From NCBI RefSeq assembly GCF_019038595.1, contig NZ_JAHOPF010000005.1, positions 303,904 through 367,903 on the forward strand: a stretch of DNA of 64,000 nt. Reading direction: 5' to 3'. The notes beneath the pieces were generated by a model. It made no database searches, had not been told where the DNA came from, and saw only the letters and a program-made list of their open reading frames with translations. The position numbers and the translations under genes are program-made. Each line of letters opens with the position of its first letter. Position 1 is the stretch's first letter. Of this stretch, positions 8,400 through 17,543 are shown in pieces. Origin of the DNA: Kaistella soli. Lineage in GTDB: Bacteria > Bacteroidota > Bacteroidia > Flavobacteriales > Weeksellaceae.

Positions 8400-10913
8400 T
8401 TTTAATTTCATTTCCATTTGTAATGGGGAACTCATCTCAGGTTGTTTCCCTGTTGGTTTTCTCGGTCTTACGGTCCCGTTATTTGGATCCTGCGGAGTCG
8501 GTGAACTCAATTCGCGTGTCTGTACTGGCGAAGCAATCTCTGCCGGCCCTTCTTCAGCGCGTGGTTTTCCGGGTCCGCCAGTTTCGCTTTTATTTCCGTT
8601 TTCATCCGTCATTTCCATTTCAAGTTCGCTTTTAAGGTATTTCAGCATTTCTCTGGCTTTCTCGCCTTCGCTTGTTCTGGCGTAGTTTAAAGCTATCTGT
8701 TCGAGCTGCAGGATCATAATTTCTTTGCCTGCTGTTTTACCTGAATTGAATGCATTGAGCAAAGCAAATTTCGGAACAAGCGCATCTTTCGGATACTTTT
8801 GTAATGAAGCTTCAATCAGTGATTTACTTTCGTCATATTTTTCAGCGGAATACAGATCGAAAGCCTGAGCGTAAGCTTTTTCAACTTCTTCAGAAGACTG
8901 GGAGAAAGAATTGTTTTTCGGATTCTTCACAAATTCTGCATAAGAAGTGTAAGGAAATTCTGATAAAATCATCTGTTTCGCCCTTTCGCCCGCTGCCGGA
9001 CTTTTCTCATAATTAAAGGCAAAAATATTGTAAAGGGCCAGAAGTTTGGTTTCCTCTTCAGGGTTGGTATCTACTAAATCATAAAGAGTTTTGGTAGCAA
9101 GAGGCGTATCTGAAAAATAAGTTTCGTACATTCTTCCTAAACCTAAACTCGCAGTATCTCTGGCTTTTTTCAATGCTAAAATCTCTTCGGAATTGGTAGG
9201 TATTTTTTCGATATAAAAACCGGGTTCAAGTCTTCGTGGATCTGGTGCGGATGCAATTCCCATCGCTTCGTTTTTCAGATCTTCAATAGAACTTGTTCTG
9301 GTAGAAGTTCGCCAGTTATCGTTCAGTGAACGGTTTCCCCATATCTGTTTAAAGGTAGATTCCCCTTTGGCAACCGTACTTTGATTGGCGAAATAAAAGC
9401 CTCCTCTCCCTGTTCCAAAATCCTGAAAACCGCCTGAATTGGCCGCAAAAATAGAGTTTGCCCCATAATCTCCGGTATCAAAACCTTTGCTGCGTTCATT
9501 TCTTTTCCTTTCCAGTTCTTCTTTCGTTTCTTTCGCTTTTACTGCATCGATATATTTATTAAAATAAGCGATTCTCTCCGCTTCAGGCATTTTGGTTAAC
9601 GCCAGGATGCTGTCATTTTTCTTGATTAAATAGTAATTTGCAGAAACCTGTTTGATATTTTCGGATCTTTCTTTTAAAAGAATTTTGGAAGGTTCGTAAG
9701 TCATTACAGCAAGTGCAGAATCGTAATAAGCACCAGCAGAAAGATAATCGCTTTCCTCAAAAAAGCCCTTCCCGATTTCGAAATAATCCAGTCCGCGGAT
9801 CTGAGGATCAGACATTTTTTCTTTAAGCGACTGCGCAAAAAACGCTTTGGCATCGTCTTTTTTTCCGGCCTTATTAGCCATTAAACCGAGCGCATAGTAA
9901 AATTCGTTTTTACGGGAAGCGTAGGTTCCTTTTTTACTGATCTTCTCTAAATAATTTTTTGCGCCTTCATAATCATCACCCTTTCCGTTGAATGTTTTTG
10001 CGATTTCGATCTGGGATTTCACCTCAAACTCGAAGCTGTTGGCGTTTTTGTAGGCCGAAACAAAGCTTTCTCTTGCTTCTTCATTTTTTCCCAAATTGGC
10101 CAGAATCTGCCCTCTTAAAAAAGCAATTCTGCTTCGGAGTTTTCTGTTTTTATTCAGTGCGTAAGCTTCTTCAAGTTCGTTGGCAGCATCTTCATTTTTT
10201 CCCGCCTGAAGCAGCATTTCCGAATGATAGATGCTTAACAGTTTTTGACAATCTTTTTTGATTTTATCTTTTTTCACATCGGCAAAAACCTCTTCAGCTC
10301 TTGCAAAATCGCCCATTTTAGAATACGCCAAACCCTGATAAATTCTCGCCAAAGGCATTCTCTTATCCTTTCGCATATTGGCAAAAATATAATTCAGTCC
10401 GTCCAAAGCTTCCAGCGGTTTGTTGTTGTACAGCCGCGCCTGAGCAAGCAGAATATTGGCATCAAAAATTTTCTTGTTTTTTTCCTCGCCACCTTTCATT
10501 ACTGAATATTTTGCGATGGCTTTTAAAGCTTTTGCTTCCGAAATCTCCAAAACTGTAGCACCTGATTTTACTCCTGCGTTTCCGGAATTCGGAGTTCTTC
10601 CAGGTAAACCTGGAACTCCCGGACCGTTTGGATTCATATTTACATCGTCTTCACCGAACATTCCGCTCGAATTAAGGTCTGTTCCTAAAGGCTGTTCATC
10701 GTAGGTTAACAGCTGAATGTAAGGAGCGTAAAAATTATCTTTATGAGCCTGATCCCGGTTTTTCAGCTCAGTCTGCAATGCATCTTTACTGTTAAAAAGG
10801 GTGTTGTAATAGGAGAAAAATCCTTTCATAAATGTAGAATCACTGCTCTTTTTCCTGGTGGAACAGGAATTGAAAACCGTGATTGCTAAAAGGAGGTATA
10901 TCGTTTTTTTCAT
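8397..10913 (-). CDS. porW: TPR lipoprotein of the type IX secretion/gliding system (PorW/SprE-like)
   Basis: An 838-residue lipoprotein with a short signal and lipobox ending at Cys17, followed by the conserved segment FFSYYNTLFNSKDALQ that I recognise from SprE/PorW. Tetratricopeptide-type helical repeats fill about 110-430 (for example the ALDGLNYIF, ARAEEVFADV and DAANELEEAYALN helices), and a second helical block lies at about 560-740. The C-terminus (about 760-838) is low-complexity, rich in Pro, Gly and Glu. PorW/SprE is required for type IX secretion and gliding in Flavobacterium and Porphyromonas, where it links outer and inner machinery. The residue-level match is from memory. The gene appears monocistronic. 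Confidence 0.82.
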   Translation of the reverse strand: MKKTIYLLLAITVFNSCSTRKKSSDSTFMKGFFSYYNTLFNSKDALQTELKNRDQAHKDNFYAPYIQLLTYDEQPLGTDLNSSGMFGEDDVNMNPNGPGVPGLPGRTPNSGNAGVKSGATVLEISEAKALKAIAKYSVMKGGEEKNKKIFDANILLAQARLYNNKPLEALDGLNYIFANMRKDKRMPLARIYQGLAYSKMGDFARAEEVFADVKKDKIKKDCQKLLSIYHSEMLLQAGKNEDAANELEEAYALNKNRKLRSRIAFLRGQILANLGKNEEARESFVSAYKNANSFEFEVKSQIEIAKTFNGKGDDYEGAKNYLEKISKKGTYASRKNEFYYALGLMANKAGKKDDAKAFFAQSLKEKMSDPQIRGLDYFEIGKGFFEESDYLSAGAYYDSALAVMTYEPSKILLKERSENIKQVSANYYLIKKNDSILALTKMPEAERIAYFNKYIDAVKAKETKEELERKRNERSKGFDTGDYGANSIFAANSGGFQDFGTGRGGFYFANQSTVAKGESTFKQIWGNRSLNDNWRTSTRTSSIEDLKNEAMGIASAPDPRRLEPGFYIEKIPTNSEEILALKKARDTASLGLGRMYETYFSDTPLATKTLYDLVDTNPEEETKLLALYNIFAFNYEKSPAAGERAKQMILSEFPYTSYAEFVKNPKNNSFSQSSEEVEKAYAQAFDLYSAEKYDESKSLIEASLQKYPKDALVPKFALLNAFNSGKTAGKEIMILQLEQIALNYARTSEGEKAREMLKYLKSELEMEMTDENGNKSETGGPGKPRAEEGPAEIASPVQTRELSSPTPQDPNNGTVRPRKPTGKQPEMSSPLQMEMKLK

Positions 10914-11004
10914 TATCTGGTAATAACTTTGAAATCCACGAAATAGTATAGAAATCGCAGATTAATTTTTGTAAAAATAACGATTTTTTATTTCTGAGAC
11001 TCCG

Positions 11005-11562
11005 TTATTGAAAATCTTTTAATAAGGTGTACACCAAATGAGTCGGTAATCCCATCACCGTGTAATAACTGCCTTTCAGATTTTTGATTTTTGCCATTCC
11101 GAACCATTCCTGAACGCCGTAACTTCCTGCCTTGTCGAAAGGTCTGTACCGGTTTACGTAAAAATCGATTTCCTCATCGCTCACTTCATCAATTTCCACA
11201 TGGGCTACATCAGTCCGGGAAATGCTTTTTTCTGAGTTTCTGATGGTAATTCCCGTAAAAACTTCATGTGTTTTTCCTGAGAGTTTTTTCAGCATTTCCT
11301 TAGCGTGAACTGCATCTTTGGGTTTTCCTAAAACTTCATTTTCTATTGCGACAATAGTATCCGCAGTGATTAATACTTCATCTTTTTCTAAAGTTCTGAA
11401 TGCATTTGCTTTGAGGTCTGATAGGTATTCCGCAATCTTTCCAACTTCTAAATCCTCGGGATAAATTTCGTCACAATCCACAGAAACTACGTCGAAATCG
11501 TAACCTAAACCGGTTAAAAGTTCTTTTCTTCTCGGAGAGTTAGATGCCAGTAATATCTTCAT
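11005..11562 (-). CDS. maf: Maf-family nucleotide pyrophosphatase
   Basis: Hydrolyses non-canonical or modified nucleoside triphosphates to monophosphates (dTTP/UTP pyrophosphatase subgroup by motif). The 185 residues carry LASNSPRRKELL at the N-terminus, the catalytic aspartate in ITADTIVA (Asp68), VLGKP, and the subgroup-specific RYRPFDKAGSYGVQEW. It lies 32 bases after the KdsC-like gene, third in the DUF2520/KdsC-like/maf operon. Start ATG at 11562 gives the standard N-terminus. Confidence 0.94.
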   Translation of the reverse strand: MKILLASNSPRRKELLTGLGYDFDVVSVDCDEIYPEDLEVGKIAEYLSDLKANAFRTLEKDEVLITADTIVAIENEVLGKPKDAVHAKEMLKKLSGKTHEVFTGITIRNSEKSISRTDVAHVEIDEVSDEEIDFYVNRYRPFDKAGSYGVQEWFGMAKIKNLKGSYYTVMGLPTHLVYTLLKDFQ

Positions 11563-11594
11563 TTAAATTTTTTAATAATGATTGTTGTCTTTGA

Positions 11595-12113
11595 TTAAAC
11601 GCTTTGGGTATTGTCTTCAATCCATTTTCCCTGAACCTTCATCACCTGTTCGATAACATCGCGGACAGCGCCTTTTCCGCCTTCAACATCTGAAATATAT
11701 TGAGAAATCTCTTTCACTTCCGGAACCGCATTTTTTGGACACGCAGAAATACCGGATGCTTTCATAATTTTCATGTCGGGTAGATCGTCACCCATGGTTA
11801 AAATCTCTTCGTTTCCAAGATCATATTTTTGTCGGAATTCCTCGTATTTTTCCAGCTTATCAGATACTTTTGCGTGATATTCATTGATTCCCAGATAATT
11901 GATGCGGTTTCGAACAGCCGGGTCGTCTCCACCGGTAATCACACAGATTTTGTAATTGTTTTTCACTGCTTTTACCACCGCATAACCGTCCAGAACATTC
12001 ATTACACGGCACATGCTTTTGTCGGGCATCAGATAAACGCTTCCATCAGTGAAAACGCCGTCAACATCGAATACGAAAGCTTTTATATTTTTAAGTTTCA
12101 GTTTATAACTCAT
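11595..12113 (-). CDS. KdsC-type HAD phosphatase
   Basis: A 172-residue HAD-superfamily (IIIA, no cap) phosphatase. The first motif is FDVDGVFTDG with nucleophile Asp16 and Asp18; motif II/III residues are VITGG and GDDLPDM. Length and motifs match 3-deoxy-D-manno-octulosonate-8-phosphate phosphatase (KdsC), a tetrameric enzyme of Kdo synthesis. In Bacteroidota related proteins also act on 2-keto-3-deoxy-nonulosonate phosphates, so the substrate is not certain. Its first 11 bases overlap the end of the DUF2520 gene, which indicates translational coupling. Confidence 0.88.
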   Translation of the reverse strand: MSYKLKLKNIKAFVFDVDGVFTDGSVYLMPDKSMCRVMNVLDGYAVVKAVKNNYKICVITGGDDPAVRNRINYLGINEYHAKVSDKLEKYEEFRQKYDLGNEEILTMGDDLPDMKIMKASGISACPKNAVPEVKEISQYISDVEGGKGAVRDVIEQVMKVQGKWIEDNTQSV

Positions 12114-12855
12114 ACATTTTCTTTATAGATTCGTTCATGGTTTTATAAATTTTCAGGTGTTCTTCATTAGTGATTAGAGCTTCGTGAAGTTTTAGAACCC
12201 TTTGGTCATTTCTTACTGCCGGTCCGGTTTGTGCAGATCTTGGTTCTATTTCATTAATTTTCTGAACAGTTTCATCAATTAACGGTAAAAAATAACCAAA
12301 AGGAATATTTTGTGAATCTGAAATTTCTTTGGCTCTTGCGAAAAGATGGTTCACAAAGTTACACGCGAAAACCGCAGTCAGGTGAATGTATTTTCTTTTT
12401 TCATAATCGGAAATCATTACGTTTTCCGAAATCTTTGAAGCGAGATCTTTTAGCAAATCCAAATCTTTTTCATCATCCGCTTCGACAAAAAACGGAATAT
12501 CAGCATAAGTAAGATCTTTGGATTTGGAAAAGGTCTGTAAAGGATAGAAACTGGCTTTCCGGTAATTTCCTTCCAGAATTTCTTTTGGTAACGATCCGGA
12601 AGTGTGTGCTACCAAAGCGTTTTCACTAATGATGGTTTTGGATATTCCTGCAATTGCATCGTCATTCACGGCAATTATATAAAGATCTGCCTCTGAAAGT
12701 TCCTTTATAGAATACGGAATATTGAATTTTTCCAACATCTCTTTCAAGGCTGTTTCATTCCTGCCAAAAATTTGCAAAACAGGGATTTTTTTTTCGCAGA
12801 ACGCTTTTGCCAGATGAAAAGCTACATTACCCGAGCCCAAAATTACAATCCTCAT
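12103..12855 (-). CDS. Rossmann-fold and DUF2520 domain protein
   Basis: A 250-residue protein with an N-terminal NAD(P)-binding motif VILGSGNVAFHLAKAF (about 3-18) and a C-terminal helical DUF2520 domain (about 125-250), including the conserved TAVFACNFVNHL segment. Architecture resembles pyrroline-5-carboxylate reductase or ketopantoate reductase-like dehydrogenases, but the substrate is unknown. It heads the operon with the KdsC-like phosphatase and maf. An exact -7 element on the minus strand lies 18 bases upstream of the ATG. Confidence 0.88.
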   Translation of the reverse strand: MRIVILGSGNVAFHLAKAFCEKKIPVLQIFGRNETALKEMLEKFNIPYSIKELSEADLYIIAVNDDAIAGISKTIISENALVAHTSGSLPKEILEGNYRKASFYPLQTFSKSKDLTYADIPFFVEADDEKDLDLLKDLASKISENVMISDYEKRKYIHLTAVFACNFVNHLFARAKEISDSQNIPFGYFLPLIDETVQKINEIEPRSAQTGPAVRNDQRVLKLHEALITNEEHLKIYKTMNESIKKMYEL

Positions 12856-12872
12856 GAAAAATAAATATAAAA

Positions 12873-12880
12873 CAAAGATA
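12873..12880 (-). promoter_or_regulatory. -7 promoter element of the DUF2520-kdsC-maf operon
   Basis: Reads TATCTTTG on the minus strand, exact TAnnTTTG; predicted leader about 10 bases. Confidence 0.65.
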
Positions 12881-12961
12881 ATTATTTTGGTTTGGACTGT
12901 TAATTGAAATACTTATTTAACTTTTAACTAAATTTACCATCCAAACCCCGAAAGCATCTCA

Positions 12962-13513
12962 ATGAAGATTAAGGAAGCCGAAATTATCGAGTTGATGTTG
13001 AGCGAAAAATCCCGTGAAAAAGGTGTTCGCTTAATGATGGATGCGTATCAGAGCAGGTTATATTGGCATATAAGAAGAATTGTTGTAGATCATGATTTGG
13101 CGCAGGATGTTTTGCAGGATACTTTCATTAAAGCTTACCAGAATTTTCATCAGTTCAAACAGGACAGTCAGTTATACACCTGGCTTTACCGTATTGCAAC
13201 CAACGAATCGCTGCAGCAGCTGAACAAACTGAAAAGAATGCAGAAAACAGACGAAGATCCCGAATATCATCTTCAGAATCTTATGGCTGATAATGTTTCC
13301 GCAGAAGCGGAGGAAATTCAGGTTTTGCTGCAGAAAGCCATTCATTCTTTACCTGAAAAACAGAAACTGGTTTTCAACATGAGATATTATGACGATTTGC
13401 CTTACGAAGAAATATCGAAAATTCTGGACATGTCCGTCGGAACGCTGAAAACCAATTACCACTACGCCAAACAGAAAGTGGAAGATTATATAAAGGCAAA
13501 TTATACAGAATAA
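12962..13513 (+). CDS. ECF-type RNA polymerase sigma factor
   Basis: A 183-residue sigma-70 family protein with region 2 (about 25-95, including DLAQDVLQDTFIKAYQNFHQF and YTWLYRIATNES) and region 4 (about 120-178, EKQKLVFNMRYYDDLPYEEISKILDMSVGTLKTNYHYAKQKV as the helix-turn-helix), and no region 1 or 3. It directs transcription of an unknown stress regulon. A near-match promoter (TAAATTTA at 12929-12936) is upstream. The next two genes encode a single-pass membrane protein and an exported helical protein, the arrangement expected for an anti-sigma factor and a periplasmic regulator. Confidence 0.94.
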   Translation: MKIKEAEIIELMLSEKSREKGVRLMMDAYQSRLYWHIRRIVVDHDLAQDVLQDTFIKAYQNFHQFKQDSQLYTWLYRIATNESLQQLNKLKRMQKTDEDPEYHLQNLMADNVSAEAEEIQVLLQKAIHSLPEKQKLVFNMRYYDDLPYEEISKILDMSVGTLKTNYHYAKQKVEDYIKANYTE

Positions 13514-13550
13514 TTTTTTATTCGCAAAAAAATTTGATAAAACACTGAAA

Positions 13551-14093
13551 ATGAAAGATTTAGATATAGAAAGCTTAGAGCGTAAAAATATTTACAAAAC
13601 GCCCGACCGTTTTTTTGACGAAATGCAGGCGAAAGTTCTGAGTCAAACCACTCCCCAAAAGCAGGCAAAAGTGGTGAAACTGAATTGGGCTTACGGAATG
13701 GCCGCTGCAGTAGCGATGATTTTTGGAGTTACTTTTTTTGTAAACCAAAGCATCGACAGCGAGAATGCAGCTCAATTACAGGCATCGAATATTGAAAATG
13801 GTTCTGCAAACACCGCGATAACAGAAGTAAAACCACAAAAAGAAGCAACAGTTGCATATCAAACTTTGCAGAATGATTTAACTTCTTCAGCTCAGGATAA
13901 TCAAAAAGAAGACGAAAGACTTGTAAGAGTTGTCAGCAGTAAGGCGACAAGCGCAGATGTTCAGACAAAAAGAATTACCGCTCCGGTTTCCGAAGTTCAG
14001 GTAGATCAGATGCTCTCCAATTTTACTTCGGCTGAGTTGGCAGATTTAGGAAAAAATACAGAACAGGACATTTATTTGGATCTGTATAATTAA
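13551..14093 (+). CDS. Single-pass membrane protein, probable anti-sigma factor
   Basis: A 180-residue protein with a cytosolic N-terminus of about 45 residues, one membrane helix (about 46-64, AYGMAAAVAMIFGVTFFV) and a Ser/Thr/Gln-rich periplasmic part. The N-terminus has the pattern NIYKTPDRFFDEMQAKVL, reminiscent of Bacteroidota proteins placed next to ECF sigma genes ('...VPEGYFE...'). There is no zinc-binding HxxxCxxC motif, so it would be a non-ZAS anti-sigma factor. It lies 37 bases after the sigma gene, and its stop codon abuts the next ATG. The function is inferred from position and topology only. Confidence 0.7.
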   Translation: MKDLDIESLERKNIYKTPDRFFDEMQAKVLSQTTPQKQAKVVKLNWAYGMAAAVAMIFGVTFFVNQSIDSENAAQLQASNIENGSANTAITEVKPQKEATVAYQTLQNDLTSSAQDNQKEDERLVRVVSSKATSADVQTKRITAPVSEVQVDQMLSNFTSAELADLGKNTEQDIYLDLYN

Positions 14094-14615
14094 ATGAAAA
14101 CAGACATGAAAAAGATTTTATTTTTAGGAATTACCCTATTATTTGCATCAAACAGTTTTGCCCAGGAACAGAAATATGACTGGAAAAAAATGAAGCCCGA
14201 GCAGAGAAAGGAAGTCATCCAGAATATGAGTCCACAGGAAAGAATGACCCTTCTGAAGCAGTTCCGCGAAAATATGATCGTCTCCGAGCTTGATGTTCCG
14301 CAAAATGAACAGACCGAATTCAAAACTCTTTTTTCGGAATATCAGGACAAGCAGAACGAAATAAAGAACAAGTTCAAGCCAAGCGAAGATTACGATAATA
14401 TGAGTGACGACGAAGCAAAACGCCATCTCAACGAAAGTTTCGAAATTGGCCAGCAACTCTTAGACAACAGAAAAATATACGCGCAAAAATTCATGAAAGT
14501 AATCAAGCCGCAGCAGGTACTGCAAATGTACCAGACAGAAGGCAAAATGCGCAACAAAATATTAGATAAAAAAGACGGGCAATCTAAAAAAAGTCCGCAG
14601 AGCAGGCGACCATAA
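14094..14615 (+). CDS. Exported helical protein, Spy/CpxP/ZraP-like periplasmic sensor candidate
   Basis: A 173-residue protein with a signal peptide (two in-frame ATGs at 14094 and 14106; MKKILFLGITLLFASNSFAQ ends at a probable AQ cleavage site). The mature part is all-helical and rich in Lys, Glu, Gln and Met. It contains MSPQERMTLLKQFRENM and a charged hairpin, resembling the LTxxQ-type Spy/CpxP/ZraP fold. The gene starts on the base after the stop of the membrane protein gene. With the sigma factor and membrane protein it makes a layout like CnrYXH. A very strong terminator follows. Function is inferred. Confidence 0.65.
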   Translation: MKTDMKKILFLGITLLFASNSFAQEQKYDWKKMKPEQRKEVIQNMSPQERMTLLKQFRENMIVSELDVPQNEQTEFKTLFSEYQDKQNEIKNKFKPSEDYDNMSDDEAKRHLNESFEIGQQLLDNRKIYAQKFMKVIKPQQVLQMYQTEGKMRNKILDKKDGQSKKSPQSRRP

Positions 14616-14636
14616 TAGTTTATTTTTTTAATGTTT

Positions 14637-14679
14637 GAACGACCTCTACATCCTTTGTGCAGAGGTCGTTCTTTTTTTT
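14637..14679 (+). terminator. Terminator of the sigma-factor operon
   Basis: Long stem: GAAC-GACCTCT-CA (14637-14650) pairs with TG-AGAGGTC-GTTC (14658-14671), then an eight-T tract. Repeat copy B starts on the next base. Confidence 0.9.
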
Positions 14680-14796
14680 GGGCGATCCCCTCGCCTCCTC
14701 AAATCCCGCACCTCGGGTCGGGCTATACACTGCAACTCCTCGTTCCCGAACTTTCCCCACGCATACTGCGGGGTTTCCGTTACTATCCCTATCGCG
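14680..14796 (+). repeat. GC-rich intergenic repeat, copy B
   Basis: Second copy of the element at 1953. Blocks CCCCTCGCC, CGGGTCGGGCTATAC, ACTCCTC and TGCGGGGT are shared. End arms GCGAT (14682-14686) and ATCGC (14791-14795) can pair. An internal hairpin CCCaCGCA/TGCGGGG is at 14756-14773. It lies between a terminator and the lepA promoter and accounts for a false 79-codon extension of the lepA reading frame. Confidence 0.75.
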
Positions 14797-14839
14797 AATA
14801 CACCCTCGAAATTGTAAGAAAAATTCCGGTAAAAAACAC

Positions 14840-14847
14840 TAAATTTG
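14840..14847 (+). promoter_or_regulatory. -7 promoter element of lepA
   Basis: Exact TAAATTTG, 20 bases before the lepA ATG at 14868. A TTG at 14812-14814 is 25 bases upstream, slightly farther than the usual 17-23. Confidence 0.65.
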
Positions 14848-14867
14848 CCAACTATCTAGAATATTCA

Positions 14868-16664
14868 ATGAAAAACATACGAAACTTTTGCATTATTGCA
14901 CATATCGACCACGGGAAATCTACTTTGGCAGACCGGCTTTTGGAATACACCGGAACCGTGACACAGCGTGAGCTGCAGTCCCAAACCCTGGACGACATGG
15001 ATCTGGAAAAAGAACGCGGAATTACCATAAAATCCCACGCCATCCAGATGGACTATGAACTGAACGGCGAAAAATTTATTCTCAACCTTATCGATACACC
15101 GGGACACGTCGATTTTTCCTACGAAGTTTCCCGTTCGATCGCTGCCTGCGAAGGAGCGCTTCTTATTGTAGATGCTGCGCAAAGTATTCAGGCACAGACG
15201 ATAAGCAATTTATATTTAGCTTTAGAGAATGATTTAACCATCATTCCGATTCTTAATAAAATCGATTTACCTTCCGCAAATCCCGAAGAAGTTACTGATG
15301 AGATCATGAACCTGATCGGTTGCGAGTACGAAGATGTTTTACGCGTTTCGGGAAAAACCGGTGAAGGCGTTCACGAACTTTTAGAGCAGATTGTAAAAAG
15401 AATTCCGGCTCCTGTTGGAGATCCTGATGCACCTTTACAGGCTTTGGTTTTCGATTCTGTTTATAATCCTTTCCGCGGAATTGAAGCGTATTTCAAAGTC
15501 GTGAACGGCAGCATTAAAAAAGGTCAGCGGATTAAATTCATGGCCACCGGAAAAATGTACGAGGCTGATGAAGTAGGAACTTTAAAACTGAAACAGGCGC
15601 CCAAAAAAGAAATTCTGACCGGCGATGTAGGATATATTATTTCAGGAATTAAAGACGCCAGAGAAGTAAAAGTAGGAGATACCATCACCACTTTTGAAAA
15701 CGGCGCAGCCGCTGCCATCGAAGGTTTTGAAGAGGTGAAACCTATGGTTTTTGCCGGAATTTATCCAATCGAAGCAGAAGATTTTGAAGAACTGAGATTT
15801 TCACTCGAAAAACTCAGACTGAATGATGCATCTTTGGTTTTCGAACCGGAAAGCTCCGCCGCCCTTGGTTTCGGTTTCCGTTGCGGATTCCTCGGAATGC
15901 TCCACATGGAAATTGTTCAGGAAAGACTCGACAGAGAGTTCAATATGGACGTAATTACGACGGTTCCCAACGTTTCCTATCACGGTTATACCAAGAAAGA
16001 TCCTGAAAAAATGATCCTCATCAATAACCCTTCAGAGATGACAGATCCGATGATGCTGGATCGTGTAGAAGAGCCTTTTATCAAAGCTTCCATCATTACC
16101 AAATCCGATTTTGTTGGCGCGGTAATGACTTTATGTATTGAGAAACGCGGTGAAATTGTTAATCAGAGTTATTTAACTTCAGAAAGGGTAGAGCTCATTT
16201 TCAATATGCCTTTGGCAGAAGTGGTTTTCGATTTTTATGACCGTCTGAAATCAATTTCTAAAGGTTATGCTTCTTTCGATTATCATCCGATCGGTTTCCG
16301 TGCTTCCAAACTGGTGAAGATGGATATCCTGATCAACGGAGATATGGTAGATGCGCTTTCTTCGTTAATTCACGATTCCAACGCGTATTACATCGGTAAA
16401 AGAATGTGTGAAAAACTCCGTGAACTGATTCCGAGACAGCAGTTTGATATCGCCGTTCAGGCAGCTCTGGGAGCGAAAGTTATCGCCAGAGAAACGATCA
16501 AGGCTTTAAGAAAAGATGTTACCGCAAAATGTTACGGTGGTGATATTTCCAGAAAGCGTAAACTCCTTGAGAAGCAAAAAGAAGGAAAGAAAAAGATGAA
16601 ACAGATCGGTAGAGTTGAGGTTCCGCAATCGGCATTTATGGCGGTGTTGAAACTGAATGATTAA
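14868..16664 (+). CDS. lepA: Elongation factor 4 (LepA)
   Basis: Translational GTPase that back-translocates or remodels stalled ribosomes. I place the start at the ATG at 14868, giving 598 residues, the standard LepA length with the usual [20 protein letters not shown]-terminus. The open frame extends 79 codons upstream, but that part is a terminator, the GC-rich repeat and the promoter. GTPase motifs: AHIDHGKST (11-19), [14 protein letters not shown]. Domains II, III, V and the LepA-specific C-terminal domain follow, with the characteristic [14 protein letters not shown] segment and a basic tail [20 protein letters not shown] written here only as [12 protein letters not shown]. Confidence 0.97.
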   Translation: MKNIRNFCIIAHIDHGKSTLADRLLEYTGTVTQRELQSQTLDDMDLEKERGITIKSHAIQMDYELNGEKFILNLIDTPGHVDFSYEVSRSIAACEGALLIVDAAQSIQAQTISNLYLALENDLTIIPILNKIDLPSANPEEVTDEIMNLIGCEYEDVLRVSGKTGEGVHELLEQIVKRIPAPVGDPDAPLQALVFDSVYNPFRGIEAYFKVVNGSIKKGQRIKFMATGKMYEADEVGTLKLKQAPKKEILTGDVGYIISGIKDAREVKVGDTITTFENGAAAAIEGFEEVKPMVFAGIYPIEAEDFEELRFSLEKLRLNDASLVFEPESSAALGFGFRCGFLGMLHMEIVQERLDREFNMDVITTVPNVSYHGYTKKDPEKMILINNPSEMTDPMMLDRVEEPFIKASIITKSDFVGAVMTLCIEKRGEIVNQSYLTSERVELIFNMPLAEVVFDFYDRLKSISKGYASFDYHPIGFRASKLVKMDILINGDMVDALSSLIHDSNAYYIGKRMCEKLRELIPRQQFDIAVQAALGAKVIARETIKALRKDVTAKCYGGDISRKRKLLEKQKEGKKKMKQIGRVEVPQSAFMAVLKLND

Positions 16665-16688
16665 ACACTGAAACTATTCTTATAAAAC

Positions 16689-16719
16689 TTAAATTCCTGA
16701 ATTTTTCAGGAATTTTTTT
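16689..16719 (+). terminator. Terminator of lepA
   Basis: Stem AATTCCTG/CAGGAATT around 16692-16712 followed by seven T. The convergent lipoprotein gene ends at 16718. Confidence 0.8.
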
Positions 16720-17497
16720 ATTCTATTTCATAGAATTTTTGCTGGTTTTGAAAGAGTAAGGGATTGATATGTCCTTCGAATTCTTCGGAAAAGAAATAGT
16801 ATGACAAACCAACTTTAAATTTTGCTTTTTGTTTTCCCTGAAAATAATTCATAGAAAAAATAATGATTTCGCCCGGATTCAAAATCCAGTATCTTCTATT
16901 AAACATGCTGTCTCCACAGACAAAAGCATTGTCGTTCCATATAAGTTGCCACTTCTTATTTTTATTAAGTACAAAAGTAGCTAAGGACTTCATCTCAGGC
17001 AGAATAAGTTTTTTACCGGAAACATTCCTTACAAAAACGGGAAAGGATTTATAAGCTTCAATTTGATTTGCAGAATCAATTACAAAATGCGGAATTGTAT
17101 CCTTTGGTTTTATGATAACCTCTAGATTATTGTTTGTAAGAGAATCAAACTTAACAGGTTTATCCGAAAATTGAATTCTATCAAAATCATCAAGAAAATA
17201 CTTTTTACGCATTTGATTAAAAAGAACTGAATCTTTCTTTTCTCTTTCTGTTTTCAGATAAAAATTTGGCGGTGGCGGCGGTGGCGGAAACATGGAGTCA
17301 TAATATTTTACAGGTATTGAATCTTTTATTTCACCTACATATATCACCGAAGAACCATATTCATCCACACCTTCATTAAAATTCTGAAACTTCATTTCGA
17401 TTTTAGAACCGTCAACTAAAACAATATTATCTGCAAAAGTGTTTTTTTTGCAACCCGTTAAAATCATTAGTAGGAATACCAGTTTCAGACTTTTCAT
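16718..17497 (-). CDS. Lipoprotein of unknown function with a seven-proline run
   Basis: I set the start at the ATG at 17497 (259 residues): it gives a clean lipoprotein signal, MKSLKLVFLLMILTGC, with the modified Cys16. A longer frame from 17581 would overlap the divergent M14 gene. I do not recognise a domain. Visible features are seven consecutive prolines (encoded at 17267-17287), many aromatic residues and beta-rich segments in the C-terminal half. It converges with lepA and is divergent from the M14 peptidase, with only 46 bases between start codons. A near-match promoter (TACCTTTA) lies on the minus strand about 15 bases upstream. Confidence 0.8.
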   Translation of the reverse strand: MKSLKLVFLLMILTGCKKNTFADNIVLVDGSKIEMKFQNFNEGVDEYGSSVIYVGEIKDSIPVKYYDSMFPPPPPPPNFYLKTEREKKDSVLFNQMRKKYFLDDFDRIQFSDKPVKFDSLTNNNLEVIIKPKDTIPHFVIDSANQIEAYKSFPVFVRNVSGKKLILPEMKSLATFVLNKNKKWQLIWNDNAFVCGDSMFNRRYWILNPGEIIIFSMNYFQGKQKAKFKVGLSYYFFSEEFEGHINPLLFQNQQKFYEIE

Positions 17498-17522
17498 AAT
17501 ATTTAAAGGTAATGTTTTTTTG

Positions 17523-17530
17523 TAATTTTG
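17523..17530 (+). promoter_or_regulatory. -7 promoter element of the M14 peptidase gene
   Basis: Exact TAATTTTG, 13 bases before the ATG at 17544. Confidence 0.6.
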
Positions 17531-17543
17531 AAAAAAATTAAAA

